Assembly: GCA_028283655.1 (NCBI GenBank)
Contig: JAPWKE010000003.1
Span: 2,480,001-2,544,000, forward strand
Source of the DNA: Acidobacteriaceae bacterium
GTDB taxonomy: Bacteria; Acidobacteriota; Terriglobia; Terriglobales; Acidobacteriaceae
Length of the DNA stretch: 64,000 bases
Reading direction: 5' to 3'
The translations under genes were made by a program, and so were the position numbers. This document shows, in pieces, positions 39,581 to 50,100 of the stretch (positions within the stretch are counted from its first letter, which is position 1; each line of letters begins with the position of its first letter). Below the pieces are notes generated by a model that was not told the DNA's origin, searched no databases, and was given only the letters and a program-made list of their open reading frames with translations.

Positions 39581-40513
39581 TTACTCCAGCAGGTACGCTA
39601 GCAACGCCATGCGTACATAGAGGCCGTTCTTTGCCTGCCGGAAGTACGCTGCCCGCAGGTTGCGATCGACGCCCGCAGGAAGCTCCTGCAAGCGCGGCAA
39701 CGCGTGCAGAATAATCGCCTCCGGCTTGAGCTGATCCGCAACCTCTTCCGTGAGAATGTACAGCGCCTTCACCGCCTCGTACTCCTCATCCGACGCAAAA
39801 CGTTCACGCTGCACCCGCGTCATATAGACCACGTCCGCCTCGCGCAGAATCTCCGTACTGAACTCTTCGGTCTCCACCACAACGACACCGCGCTGCTGCA
39901 ACTCCGCCACCGACTCCGCCGGCAGACGCAACGTTGGCGGAGCGATCATCGTGACGTGCAACCCAGGAAAAAGGCTGAGCAAGGGCAACAAAGAATGCAC
40001 CGTGCGACCGTTCTTCAGATCACCCACGACCGCAATGCGCAGCCCATGCAGACGGTGCAACTCCTTGCGAATCGTGTACGCATCCAGCAAGGCCTGCGTC
40101 GGATGCTCCCCCGCCCCGTCCCCGGCGTTGATCACCGGCACCGGCGACGCGCTCGCCGCCTCCGTCACGGCACCCCGCTCGAAGTGGCGCAGTGCGATCA
40201 CGTCCGCATAGCCACCAATCACTCGCGCCGTATCGGCAATCGACTCGCCCTTCGCAGCAGACGAGTTGTCGACCGCATTCTCCGCCGTCAGCACACCGCC
40301 ACCCAGCCGCTGCATCGCGGCCTCGAACGAGAAGCGCGTACGCGTGCTTGGCTCATAGAACATTGTCGCCAGGATGCGTCCGCTCAACCGCGTGCGCGAC
40401 TTGCGCTCGACCTCATCGCGCTCAAACTCCCACGCCAGCTCGAAGAGGTCCTGCAGCAGTGTCACATCCATCAACTGCTTCACGCTAAGCACATGCTGAA
40501 GCTTCTCAGCCAT
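39581..40513 (-). CDS. pyrB: Aspartate carbamoyltransferase catalytic subunit (PyrB)
   Basis: A 310-aa enzyme with the carbamoyl-phosphate motif FYEPSTRTRFSFEAA, then INAGDGAGEHPTQALLD and LHALPRLQELPAGVD. The start is the ATG at 40513, which overlaps the pyrC stop by eight bases. Longer versions run into pyrC and lack a ribosome site. It forms carbamoyl-aspartate in de novo pyrimidine synthesis. No PyrI regulatory subunit is present nearby. Confidence 0.96.
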   Translation of the reverse strand: MAEKLQHVLSVKQLMDVTLLQDLFELAWEFERDEVERKSRTRLSGRILATMFYEPSTRTRFSFEAAMQRLGGGVLTAENAVDNSSAAKGESIADTARVIGGYADVIALRHFERGAVTEAASASPVPVINAGDGAGEHPTQALLDAYTIRKELHRLHGLRIAVVGDLKNGRTVHSLLPLLSLFPGLHVTMIAPPTLRLPAESVAELQQRGVVVVETEEFSTEILREADVVYMTRVQRERFASDEEYEAVKALYILTEEVADQLKPEAIILHALPRLQELPAGVDRNLRAAYFRQAKNGLYVRMALLAYLLE

Positions 40514-41744
40514 TTCCAAACACCTTCCCGCGCAGAATCGTCGCGCGCACGCTTCCAGGGAACGTAAAGCCTTCAAACGGGCTCCACGCACACTTCGTCT
40601 TCACACTTTCGCGCGTCACCGTGTACGGCGTCTGCATATCCAGCACCGTCAGCGATCCCGCATAACCCGCAGCAATCGCGCCAAAGCCTTCGCCGAGCTC
40701 CTTCGGAAGAAACTCGCGCACAAACCGCGCCGGGTTCGCAGAGAAATACTTGCAAATTAACTCTGGCGTAAACCCATGCTCCGCCATCAGCCACGTCGCA
40801 AACGGAGCCAGCGTATCGAGATGCGGCACACCGCTTGCGCCCTTCAGCTTCTCTTCGTGCGAGTGCGGCGCGTGGTCCGTTGCCACATAGTCAATGTCGC
40901 CTCGCCGCAACGCCTCGATCATCGCCAACCGGTCTTCCGTGGCTCGTAGCGGAGGATTCATCTGCAGCCACAAGCGGTTCTCCTCCGTCAGCGACGACGT
41001 ATCAAAGAAGAGATGATGCGGCGTCACCTCAGCCGTCACCTTCACACCACGCTGCTTCGCCGCCACAATCATCGGCAGACCTTCGCGCGTGGAGTAATGA
41101 CAAAGCTTGCCCTGCAACTCGTACTTCTCGATCAACTGCAGCGCCAGCGCCGTCGCAGACACCTCCGCTTGCGCAGGCCGACGCTCTTCATGCGTCGGCT
41201 CGCCGCGATGCGCGTCCATGATGATCGGATCTTCGCAATGAAAGCTGACGTTCTTGCCGCGATAGCGTGCAATCGCCTGCTCCAACTGCTCCGCGCTGGT
41301 AAAGAAAAGATCCCCCACCGACGGCCCCATGAACGCCTTATACGGCACATGGCGATGCAGCGGATTCGTCGTCGGCCCAATTCCCGCATAGAGCGTCACA
41401 TGCACGTCGCTCTTCGCCGTCAGCTTTTCTTTCTCGGCATACAGCTCATCGTTCACCGGAGCGATCACGTTGTTCGGCATGTCCGCCACCTGCACCACGC
41501 CACCGTGCACAGCCGCAGCAGAGGTCGTCGTGAAGTCTTCCTTGTACATCTGCTTCCCGCTCGCATCTTCACGCGCGTGGATATGGATGTCGCCAAAGCC
41601 CGGAAAGATCAGGCAGCCCGTCGTATCGAGATCGCTCTCGCCGCGCGCGTCTTCCACGCTCACAATCAGGCCGGTTGCATCGTCAATAACGACCGCACCC
41701 TGCCAAACCCGATCTTCCGCAACCAACGTTCCTTCAACGCGCAC
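40506..41744 (-). CDS. pyrC: Dihydroorotase (PyrC, class I)
   Basis: A 412-aa amidohydrolase. The metal-binding HxH is in FGDIHIHAREDASG, followed by SFHCEDPIIMDAH, EVTPHHLFFD and the catalytic Asp in VATDHAPHSHEEK. It closes carbamoyl-aspartate to dihydroorotate. The usual bridging Lys position is not obvious by eye. The GTG start at 41744 overlaps the end of pyrF by 11 bases. Confidence 0.94.
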   Translation of the reverse strand: MRVEGTLVAEDRVWQGAVVIDDATGLIVSVEDARGESDLDTTGCLIFPGFGDIHIHAREDASGKQMYKEDFTTTSAAAVHGGVVQVADMPNNVIAPVNDELYAEKEKLTAKSDVHVTLYAGIGPTTNPLHRHVPYKAFMGPSVGDLFFTSAEQLEQAIARYRGKNVSFHCEDPIIMDAHRGEPTHEERRPAQAEVSATALALQLIEKYELQGKLCHYSTREGLPMIVAAKQRGVKVTAEVTPHHLFFDTSSLTEENRLWLQMNPPLRATEDRLAMIEALRRGDIDYVATDHAPHSHEEKLKGASGVPHLDTLAPFATWLMAEHGFTPELICKYFSANPARFVREFLPKELGEGFGAIAAGYAGSLTVLDMQTPYTVTRESVKTKCAWSPFEGFTFPGSVRATILRGKVFGNG

Positions 41745-42540
41745 TCTTCGTCACCCGTGCTTCTTCGATTTCCTGATGCAGCGCCTGCGCTGCCGCCCGC
41801 GGACTCTCCGCAAAGATCACTCCGCGCGAGCTGGAAATCATCAGCCCGCCACCGCGACCATCCAGCCCAGCATCCACCACCGCACGCACATCACCGCCCT
41901 GCGCCCCGATACCCGGCACAAGGAACGGCAGCGTCGCAGCCGTCGCACGCACTTCGCGCATCTCCTCCGGCCACGTCGCTCCAACCACCAGCGCGCAGTT
42001 GCCGCGAGCGTTCCACTGCGTGCTCACCTGGTGCGCAACCCGCTTCCACAAAGGCTGCCCTTCAACCAGCAGGTCCTGCAACTCGCCCGCACCGGGGTTC
42101 GACGTGCGGCAGAGCACGATCGACAACTTATCGTCACGCTCCAGAAACGGCTTCAGCGCCTCGCTCCCAAGATACGGATGCAGCGTCACCGCATCGAAGC
42201 CCATCGCATCAAAGATCGACTCCACGTAGCCGCGATTCGTATTGCCGATGTCCGCCCGCTTCGCATCGCAGATCGTCACAGCTTTCGGTGCAGCCTCGCG
42301 AAGAAACGCAACCGTGCGCTCCATCTCCAGTACGCCCTGCGCGCCACGGGCCTCATAGAACGCAGCGTTCAACTTGTACGCACCGATATACTCGCGCGTC
42401 TCTTCAATCACCCAACGGTTGAACGCCAGTTGCGGCTCCGCCTGCGACTGAAACCGCTCCGGCAGCAAGCCCAGCTCAGAGTCCAACCCAACACAAACCA
42501 ATGAGCCTGCACGTTCAAACTTCTCGATCACTGGATTCAT
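41734..42540 (-). CDS. pyrF: Orotidine-5'-phosphate decarboxylase (PyrF, type 2)
   Basis: A 268-aa enzyme of the longer bacterial subfamily. The start region is SLVCVGLDSELGLLP, the catalytic Lys/Asp cluster TICDAKRADIGNTNRGY, and the phosphate-binding end SSRGVIFA. It decarboxylates OMP to UMP. Its ATG overlaps the pyrE stop (ATGA). Confidence 0.95.
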   Translation of the reverse strand: MNPVIEKFERAGSLVCVGLDSELGLLPERFQSQAEPQLAFNRWVIEETREYIGAYKLNAAFYEARGAQGVLEMERTVAFLREAAPKAVTICDAKRADIGNTNRGYVESIFDAMGFDAVTLHPYLGSEALKPFLERDDKLSIVLCRTSNPGAGELQDLLVEGQPLWKRVAHQVSTQWNARGNCALVVGATWPEEMREVRATAATLPFLVPGIGAQGGDVRAVVDAGLDGRGGGLMISSSRGVIFAESPRAAAQALHQEIEEARVTKSAR

Positions 42541-43163
42541 GCGCGTGGCCTCCAGTCGCGCGGATCACGCAGCCACTCACGCACGGCAGCAGCCTCGCCT
42601 TCACTCACGCGGCCCTCGGCCGACGCCGTCTCCAGCACCTCTCCAAACGTCGTCAATGCATGCAGCGTCACACCTGCGTCGCGGAACTTCTCTTCCGCCT
42701 CCGCAAAGCCGTAGCTGATGATGGCGAAGCAGTCCGTAACCTCGGCACCTTCCGCCCGCAGCATCTCAATCGCCGCCAGCGAACTCATACCCGTCGTCAC
42801 CAGGTCTTCAACCAGCACCACACGCTTGCCCGCAACATCGCCACCTTCGACCAGCTTCTTCGTGCCGTGGTCCTTGGCCTGCTTGCGCACAAACACGCTC
42901 GGCTTGGCCGTCGCAAACCCCAGCGCAGCCGAGTGCGGAATACCCGCAGCCTCAACGCCCGCAATCACATCGCACGCGAGCTCTTCTTCCGCGATCACCT
43001 GCGCGAAGCCTTCGATCACCTGCTTCCACTGTGTCGGCCAAAACGGAAAGCGGCGATTGTCGCAGTAAACCGGCGACACGATACCGCTCTTGAACGTGAT
43101 CGGCTGCGACGCGCAAAAACCCGCCGCACCAATCTCCAGAATTGCCTGCGCTATCTGCTTCAC
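42537..43163 (-). CDS. pyrE: Orotate phosphoribosyltransferase (PyrE)
   Basis: A 208-aa enzyme. The PRPP-binding motif is VVLVEDLVTTGMSSLAA, and the orotate part GFCASQPITFKSGIVSPVY is typical. The GTG at 43163 overlaps the pyrD stop by four bases (GTGA), so a longer frame to 43220 is not needed. It makes OMP from orotate and PRPP. Confidence 0.95.
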   Translation of the reverse strand: MKQIAQAILEIGAAGFCASQPITFKSGIVSPVYCDNRRFPFWPTQWKQVIEGFAQVIAEEELACDVIAGVEAAGIPHSAALGFATAKPSVFVRKQAKDHGTKKLVEGGDVAGKRVVLVEDLVTTGMSSLAAIEMLRAEGAEVTDCFAIISYGFAEAEEKFRDAGVTLHALTTFGEVLETASAEGRVSEGEAAAVREWLRDPRDWRPRA

Positions 43164-44242
43164 GCGCTCACCGCCTCCGTCTCTGCTTCCCAGATTTCCT
43201 GCGCCAGCGCAGGGTTCCACATCGCTGCCGTCGCACTCATCACCGCATCCGCGCCCGCAGCCCGATACTCCGCATAATCCGCCGCAGAAGAAACTCCCCC
43301 CACGCCGCAGATCTCATACGAAAGCCCAAGCTCCTCGCGCAGACGCGCCAGCTTCTTCACCATCGCCACGCCTGCCCAGCGGATCGAGCGGCCGCAAACT
43401 CCGCTCATCAAGCGGCCTTCGCCCGGCAACGCCTGGTTGCCCTCGCGATCGCGAACCTCCGCCGAAATCGTGTTGATCGCCGAAAGCCCGCTGACGAACG
43501 GCCCAAGTACGCGCACCAACTCTTCGAGCTTCGCATCGTCCTTGAAGTACGCCATCTTGATCAGCAGCGGCGTCTCGCCCAGCTCTTCGCGGATCGCTTC
43601 CGCCACCCGCTGCGACCGCTCCACATCGAAGCAGAGCAGGTTCGCCGTTCCCTCATTCGGGCAGCTGAAGTTCACCTCGACCGCCTTCACGCCGGTCTCA
43701 CGCATCAACCGCGCGCCCCGCCGAAAGTCCTCGATGTACTCAGCCACGCCGCCGCCATGCTCCGGCAACGTGCCCTGGTAGCTGCCCACAACCAACTGCC
43801 CCGGCTGCGCATAGCGCACGCACTCGGCAAGGTCCGGCTGCCACACGTCAGGAGACATCGACGGCACGCCAAAAGAGTTTGTAATCGAGAGCGGCTCTTC
43901 GTACTCTTCGCCTGCAATCAGCGTCCGGCCATCTGCTGCCAGATCGCCTTCCACCTTCACCGGCAACACGTTCGGCCAGGCGTGGCTTTTGTACGCCCCT
44001 GTCCGTACGGTCTTGTAAACAGGTACGTCAAAACCCTTATCCAGAGCGGCTTTCACGAACTTTCCGTTCACCAGCGGACCTGCTGGAATCCCGAACGGCT
44101 GCCAAACTTTCTGACCGGCAAAAGAAAAGCGCGGATCGCCCGCGCGTCTTAAAACTCCCGGTTTGCTGAATTCTCCAAATGGTCCGCGCTCGTAGTTTTC
44201 TTCATACGACAGCAACGGGTTGTACATTGGCTCGACTAGCAT
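43160..44242 (-). CDS. pyrD: Dihydroorotate dehydrogenase-like FMN enzyme (PyrD), divergent
   Basis: A 360-aa TIM-barrel flavoprotein at the head of the pyr genes. The active-site region VEVNFSCPNEG places Cys194 where class 1 enzymes have their base; class 2 has Ser. FMN contacts appear in ICGVGGVSSAADYAEYRAAG. The N-terminal 40 residues (YNPLLSYEENYERGP) and segment GVCGRSIRWAG are unlike common class 1A, 1B or 2 sequences. No pyrK electron-transfer gene is present. It oxidises dihydroorotate to orotate, with the electron acceptor unknown. The ribosome site is weak and an ATG at residue 6 is an alternative start. Confidence 0.82.
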   Translation of the reverse strand: MLVEPMYNPLLSYEENYERGPFGEFSKPGVLRRAGDPRFSFAGQKVWQPFGIPAGPLVNGKFVKAALDKGFDVPVYKTVRTGAYKSHAWPNVLPVKVEGDLAADGRTLIAGEEYEEPLSITNSFGVPSMSPDVWQPDLAECVRYAQPGQLVVGSYQGTLPEHGGGVAEYIEDFRRGARLMRETGVKAVEVNFSCPNEGTANLLCFDVERSQRVAEAIREELGETPLLIKMAYFKDDAKLEELVRVLGPFVSGLSAINTISAEVRDREGNQALPGEGRLMSGVCGRSIRWAGVAMVKKLARLREELGLSYEICGVGGVSSAADYAEYRAAGADAVMSATAAMWNPALAQEIWEAETEAVSA

Positions 44243-44266
44243 CCACCACCCTTTATGAGGGTAACA

Positions 44267-45154
44267 CTAGGGTTCGAGAATACGCATCACCTTACCACCC
44301 GCATGTGCGCGAACAACGTACGCTCCCTCCCCCGCAGGCAGCACCACAGCCTGCCCCTTCGGCAGCCGCGTCTCCTCGCTGCCGTCCAACGCCCGCAGCG
44401 AAGCGCCTTCCACAAGAGCAACAAAGATCTGCAGTTTGCCCACCGCATCCAGCGGAGTCGCTTCGTTGGCCGTCAGCTTCAGCTCATCCACCGCAAAGTA
44501 CTCGCACCCGACAAGCCGCGTGTACTGCTCATGCTCTTCCGCAGCGACCAGCCCAGCCTTCGTCTCCATCTTCGAAACAGCCAGTCCCTGCTGCAAATGC
44601 AACTCGCGCGGACGCCCATAGTCGTACAGCCGATACGTCACATCGCTGTACTCCTGCGTCTCCAGCACCGTCATCCCGGGCCCAATCGCGTGGATCGTTC
44701 CGGCATCGACGAAGGCCAGATCGCCAGCCTTCACCGGCACCATCTTCATCTTGCTTTCCATCGTGCCGTCGGCAATCGACGCAGCCAGGTCTTCGACCTT
44801 CACCCCGGGCTTCAGACCCAACGCAATCTCTGCTCCAGGCTCCGCCTCCAGGATGTACCAGCACTCCGTCTTGCCGCGGGCCTCGCCAATAAGCCGTGCT
44901 TCCTCATCATTGGGATGCACCTGCACACTCAGCTTCTCCTTGGGCAGCAGAATCTTCAGCAGCAGGGGAAAGTCAGGCAGCAGATCGCCCAGCCTCTTGC
45001 CCGGCTCCCCGCCCTCGGCAACAGGACACTCCAACGCCGTCAGCCACACCTCACCGATCGGCTTGCCGGGTTCCGGCTGAGGGTATGGGGCGGGCAGTTG
45101 CTCCACGCCCCATATGCGTTCCTTCAAGATCGGCTCAAGAACCAGCAGTCCCAT
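44267..45154 (-). CDS. manA: Mannose-6-phosphate isomerase, class I
   Basis: A 295-aa cupin-type isomerase. Zinc-site motifs are LLPKEKLSVQVHPNDEEA and AFVDAGTIHAIGPG, and the substrate-binding Arg is in YRLYDYGRPRELH. It interconverts fructose-6-phosphate and mannose-6-phosphate. It lies 24 bases upstream of pyrD on the same strand and may be cotranscribed with the pyrimidine genes or belong with the upstream sugar locus. Confidence 0.92.
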   Translation of the reverse strand: MGLLVLEPILKERIWGVEQLPAPYPQPEPGKPIGEVWLTALECPVAEGGEPGKRLGDLLPDFPLLLKILLPKEKLSVQVHPNDEEARLIGEARGKTECWYILEAEPGAEIALGLKPGVKVEDLAASIADGTMESKMKMVPVKAGDLAFVDAGTIHAIGPGMTVLETQEYSDVTYRLYDYGRPRELHLQQGLAVSKMETKAGLVAAEEHEQYTRLVGCEYFAVDELKLTANEATPLDAVGKLQIFVALVEGASLRALDGSEETRLPKGQAVVLPAGEGAYVVRAHAGGKVMRILEP

Positions 45155-45201
45155 GCGACGGTAAAACTCCCTTTGAGGTGTGTACTCAGCAGCGTACTAC
45201 G

Positions 45202-47082
45202 TCACTGGCATGGGATGACAAGAACGTCGTCTTTCTCCAACGCAAGTTGCAGGTCATCCTTCTGCCCGCCCACAACCTCAGCCGTCGACTTGCCCACAAC
45301 CGGCTTGCCCAACCGGCAGCCCATCATCCACGTTTCATCAATCGGCACCGTACGCTTCTCCGCCGCACCGCGATGGATCACGACCAGCGCACGCTCTTCA
45401 CTTGCCTTCTGCGCTCCGCACGCCTCCGGCGCTGCCGCATGGCGCATATCGCGCAGGAAGACGAGCGTGTCCTTGTCCGTCTCCAGCAACTGTTCCGCAC
45501 CGCAGCTCAGCGCCGGGTTCTCCCGCCGCACCTTCGCCAGCGTCGACACCCAGTCGAACATCGTCGCCTGCTCGCCCACACGGCCAGCCGCCGTAAACGC
45601 GCTCACCTTCTGGTCCGTAAACCCGCCCGGAAAGTCGCGGCGATTGTCAGGATCATCCTTGCCACGCATCGCAAGCTCGTCGCCGGAGTAAATCTGCGGG
45701 AAGCCGCGTGACAGCATCACGTACGCAAACGCCTCACGCATCGCCGCATCGCTGGAAGCCTCTTCGCGGAACCGCGACGTATCGTGGTTACCGATAAACA
45801 TCGGCAGACGCTCCGGGTGCGGATACAGCGAATCATCCGCCAGCACATCCGTCAGCTTGTCCATCGACTTGCCCTTCAGAAAGACCTCACGCACCGCGAA
45901 GTACGTCGGGAAATCGAACGGCGTATCCAAGCCCGTATCCACACCCACGCGCGTCACTCCGCCCGCATAGGACGACGTAAACACTGGGTTCGGCGAGAAC
46001 GTCTCCCCCACAGACGTCAGCCGCGGATACAGCTTCCGCAGCGTCGCATGAAACTCATGCCAGAACGCCCGCTCGACATACGGATACGTATCAATACGCA
46101 GCCCATCCGCGCCCGTCTCTTCAATCCACCAGATCGCGTTCTGCCGCAGATACTGCGCCACCGCCGGGCTACTCGTATTCATGTCCGGCAACGCGTTCGC
46201 AAACCATCCCTGCTGCGTCGCCCGCTTGTCACGTTCGCTCGCGTGCGGATCAATCAACGCCTGAAAGTCACTCTCGGCCTCTTCATGATTCGCCTTCGTT
46301 CCATGGAACCAGTCCGGCGCAGGCGCATCGGCCAGCCAGGGGTTCGCCGGCCCAACATGGTTCGGCACCGTGTCCAGCACCAGCTTCATGCCGCGCGCAT
46401 GCAGAGCCTTGCCCAGCGACTGAAGGTCCTCCAGCGTGCCATAGTGCTCGTCCACGCGATACATATCCGTCGCACCATAGCCGTGATAGCTGTCAGCCTC
46501 ATGGTTCTGATACACCGGCGTCATCCACACCGTCGTGGCGCCAAGCTCTTGAATGTACTTCAGATGATCTTCGATCCCGCGCAGATCGCCGCCATGCCAT
46601 CCACGAACCAACGCGCGCTGCTGCGCCGCATCTGCGCTGGAAGCAGCAGCATCGGCGTGCAGGCCATCGTTCTTCAAATCGCCATCCGCGAAGCGGTCGG
46701 TCATGATGAGGTACATCACGTCGCTCGAATTAAAGCCTGCAAACCCCGCCGACGCAGCCTTGCGCTGCTCGAAGCGATAGCTCGCCTCAGCGTGCTCTGC
46801 CCCCACCCGCGCGCGCAGAATCACCGTCTCGGGCTTCGTCGGCGAAGCAGCCAGCCACACCTGCGCCCAGTGCCCATTCTCGCTCGGCACCACACGCTCC
46901 ACCCGCAGCGATTTATCGCTCAGCGAAAACGTCGCAGTCTTCAGACCTTCACCATGAACGAGCAACATTGGCTTCGGCATCTGCGCCCACCAGTTAGGAG
47001 GATCAACCTTATCGATCTTCACCTGAGCGCTCATCACAGCGCTTCCCGTCAACAAACAAGCCAGAGCCAGCAATTGCTTCAT
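45202..47082 (-). CDS. Secreted GH13 alpha-amylase family enzyme (neopullulanase/cyclomaltodextrinase-like)
   Basis: A 626-aa enzyme with signal peptide MKQLLALACLLTGSAVMSAQ. An N-terminal Ig-like domain (WWAQMPKPMLLVHGEGLKTA) resembles Cyc-maltodext_N of SusA-type enzymes. The barrel shows VLDTVPNHVGPANPW, GLRIDTYPYVERAFW (nucleophile), TSVGETFSPNP (acid/base) and MFIGNHDTSRF. It probably acts in the periplasm or at the cell surface on cyclodextrin, pullulan or maltodextrin. It follows the TonB-dependent receptor gene, with a terminator between them. Confidence 0.92.
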   Translation of the reverse strand: MKQLLALACLLTGSAVMSAQVKIDKVDPPNWWAQMPKPMLLVHGEGLKTATFSLSDKSLRVERVVPSENGHWAQVWLAASPTKPETVILRARVGAEHAEASYRFEQRKAASAGFAGFNSSDVMYLIMTDRFADGDLKNDGLHADAAASSADAAQQRALVRGWHGGDLRGIEDHLKYIQELGATTVWMTPVYQNHEADSYHGYGATDMYRVDEHYGTLEDLQSLGKALHARGMKLVLDTVPNHVGPANPWLADAPAPDWFHGTKANHEEAESDFQALIDPHASERDKRATQQGWFANALPDMNTSSPAVAQYLRQNAIWWIEETGADGLRIDTYPYVERAFWHEFHATLRKLYPRLTSVGETFSPNPVFTSSYAGGVTRVGVDTGLDTPFDFPTYFAVREVFLKGKSMDKLTDVLADDSLYPHPERLPMFIGNHDTSRFREEASSDAAMREAFAYVMLSRGFPQIYSGDELAMRGKDDPDNRRDFPGGFTDQKVSAFTAAGRVGEQATMFDWVSTLAKVRRENPALSCGAEQLLETDKDTLVFLRDMRHAAAPEACGAQKASEERALVVIHRGAAEKRTVPIDETWMMGCRLGKPVVGKSTAEVVGGQKDDLQLALEKDDVLVIPCQ

Positions 47083-47110
47083 CGTTTCAAAAACCTCTTT
47101 TACTTAAGGC

Positions 47111-47144
47111 AAAACGGCCCGGCGATCACTCGCCGGGCCGTTTT
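47111..47144 (-). terminator. Rho-independent terminator after the TonB-dependent receptor gene
   Basis: A perfect 15-bp stem (AAAACGGCCCGGCGA and complement) with a four-base loop has a T4 end in both directions. It lies between the receptor stop at 47175 and the GH13 start at 47082. Confidence 0.9.
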
Positions 47145-47174
47145 GGTTCATTGCACTTCGTTGACGACCTACAG

Positions 47175-50100
47175 TTAGAAGCTCACACGGAAGCCAAGCT
47201 CGACTTCACGCTGCGACTCATAACGAATGCCGCTGATCGTGCCGAAGCTGCCAGTCTGTGTGGGCGAAACTACGTAGTTCGCACCCGAAGCAGCACCATC
47301 ATGAATGGTTGAATCAGGATTGGTGAACTGCGGGTGGTTGAACAGATTGAACGCCTGCGCACGGAACTCCGCATTCACGCGCTGCGTGATGTGGAAGCCC
47401 TTGAACGCGGACATGTCCAGGTCGTTGTAGCCCGGGCCATAGTACTTGTTACGCGACAGGTTACCGACGCGAGTATAGCCACCAGCAGTGCTCGTCGGAG
47501 GCGTCGTGAACGTACCCGTGAAGTAAACATACTGACCAGCCACCGAGTTTGCACCTCCCAGACGGGCATGCGAAGAGGGCTTGTAGGAAAGCACGTCAGG
47601 ACGGTTGTCAGCCAGCGAGTTCGTTCCCGAAGTCGAGAAATCAAACGGCGAACCGCTGGTGAGCGTGTACAGAGGATTGATCTGCCATCCGCCGATCACT
47701 TCATCGATGTACCAGGGAACGTTCGAGCCAAACTTCTGGCCACGGCCGAAGGGGAGCTTGTACGTTGCGCTGGCTACGAGGACGTGGCGAATATCCTGAT
47801 CCGAGTTGCCGTAGTTCGAGAGGAAATCAGGCTGACCATTCGCCTTGATCTGGATACGGCCCGATCCGCTGTTGGTTGAGAACGCGCCGTTGGAGTTATC
47901 CAGCGTATGCGAGTAGGTATACGCACCGGTGAGCGTCAAGCCATTCGGCATGTTCCGCGTCACCTGCATCTGCAGACCGTTGTAGTTCGACGATCCACAA
48001 GCGCAGCCTTCCGTGATCGTTCCACGGGTCGGATAGATCAAACCGCCAGCAACACCTGTCGTCGTCGAGCCAGTGCCACCGAGGTAAGGCTGGTTGGCGT
48101 TGAACCATGTCATCAAATGCTGAGACGTGGTGCCGACGTAAGAAACGGTCAGCGAGGTGTAGTGATCAATAGCCTGCTGCACCTGCAGGTTGAACTGCTG
48201 GATCTGGCTATTCTGGTTCGTCGGGCGAACGGCAATGACGGTCGCAGTTCCAGGATCAGCAGTTGTCGCGACGACAGGAAGCGGAAGAGCTGCCTTCGTT
48301 GCGCTCGCGTCGTTGGTACCGGCCGCTACCTGACCGGTAAACGTTACGCGATAGCCGGCAGATGCCAGATAGCTATACGTGCCGTTGTAGCCGGGGTTGT
48401 TGCTGAGCTGGTTGCCTACACCGCCACGGTCCAGGAAGTAGAAGATGCCGTAGCCACCGCGAATCGACGTCTTGCCGTTACCGAAAACGTCATAAGCAAA
48501 ACCGATGCGCGGAGCGATGTTGTTCTTGTCCGTGTTGACCAGCGAACGAGAGTGGCCATTCTGACCCGCTGCGAAAATCGTGCCCGAAGCGATGTCATAG
48601 TTCCCCTGGTTGTTGTACACCTCATACGGCGAGGTGTACAGGTCATAGCGGACACCAAGGTTCAGCGTCAGACGCGGAGTGATCTTCCAGTCGTCCTGAG
48701 CGAAGAAGCCATCTTCCGTATTCTTCGTATAGAAGTAGTTGGTCGACGGTCCAATGATGTAATCGGTAAAGCCCGAAACGAGTTCCGAAGACTCATAGCC
48801 CGTGAAGCGGCCCGTGCCCGGATAGTTCGGTCCACCGATTTGGAAGAAACCCTTACCGTCGTTGCCCTGGAAGAAGTCCACTTCGCGGTTGATGAAGTTC
48901 ACACCTGCTTTGAACGTGTGGTTCTTGTGCGTCCACGTCACAGCATCCGCAAACTGCATGGTGTGCTGCGGCACAGAGTACGGCCCACCGTCACCGGTGT
49001 ACTCGATTTCCGTGCTGCTGCCACCGATGAGCGCACCACCACCCAGCTGGGCGTTACGGTTCGCGTTCACGATGCCGAGGTTGGCAGAAACCGCCTGGTT
49101 GTACAGGGGCGGCAGGTAAGAGTAGATGTCCTTGTTGTAGCCGAAACGGAACTCGTTGATGAGGTTCGACGTAAGGATGCGCGTGTAGCCAAAGGCTCCG
49201 CCGCGAGGACGCGTTACATTGTTACCCGAGCCATAACCAGCAGGCAGGGCGCTGAATTCGCTGTTGATTGGGTTATCGTCCTGCGCATAGCTGAAGCGCA
49301 CAAAGAACGAGTCCTTCGCCGTCGGATGGAAGTCAAGGCGAGCATCCATGTCGTTGTAGTTCAGCAGCGAGCTACGCAGCGCATAGAAGTTCTGGATGAC
49401 GCCCGAACGCGTCGGGGCATCATAGGCGTTGAAGTAATTCATCGCCGCAGCGTTCCGGCGGGCAAGGGGAATCAAGTTCGGATTTGCTGTCGTACCGAAC
49501 TGGGTGCAAGTGGTCGGATCGAAAATCGCGCCGTTATCTGCACTTGCGTTATAAACCTGCTGCGCGGTCAAGCCGCCAGCGCCGGTCACGGTGCTGTACG
49601 TATGCCCATTCAGCGTGGTCACACTGGTGCAACCCGTCAACGTGGGGTCGGGAAGCGTGGTCGTTCCGAGGCCCACCAGTTCGCCGAAATCACCCTGGCG
49701 CATGCGCGCCGTAGGAACGGTGACGAAGCCAGCTGCCTGCGGAACCTTCTGACGCAGGCCCTGATAATCAGCAAAGAAAAACAGCTTGTCCTTCCAGATA
49801 GGAAGGCCGATGCTGCCACCGAACGTCTTCTTCTGGAACGAAGGCTTCGCCGTCGTTGGCGAGAAGTAGTTGGGGTTCGCATCGAACGCCGCCGCACGGT
49901 ACAGGCCGAAAGCCGATCCGTGGATCTGGTTCGTACCCGACTTGATAGAGGTGTTCACGATTGCGCCGCCTGCGCGGCCGAACTCTGCTGGCGCCACCGA
50001 GGTGGTGACACGGAACTCCTGCACGGCTTCCGGTGGAGAAAAGAAGATGATCGTGTTGACCAAGGCTTCGTTGTTATCCACGCCGTCGAGCAGGAAGTTG

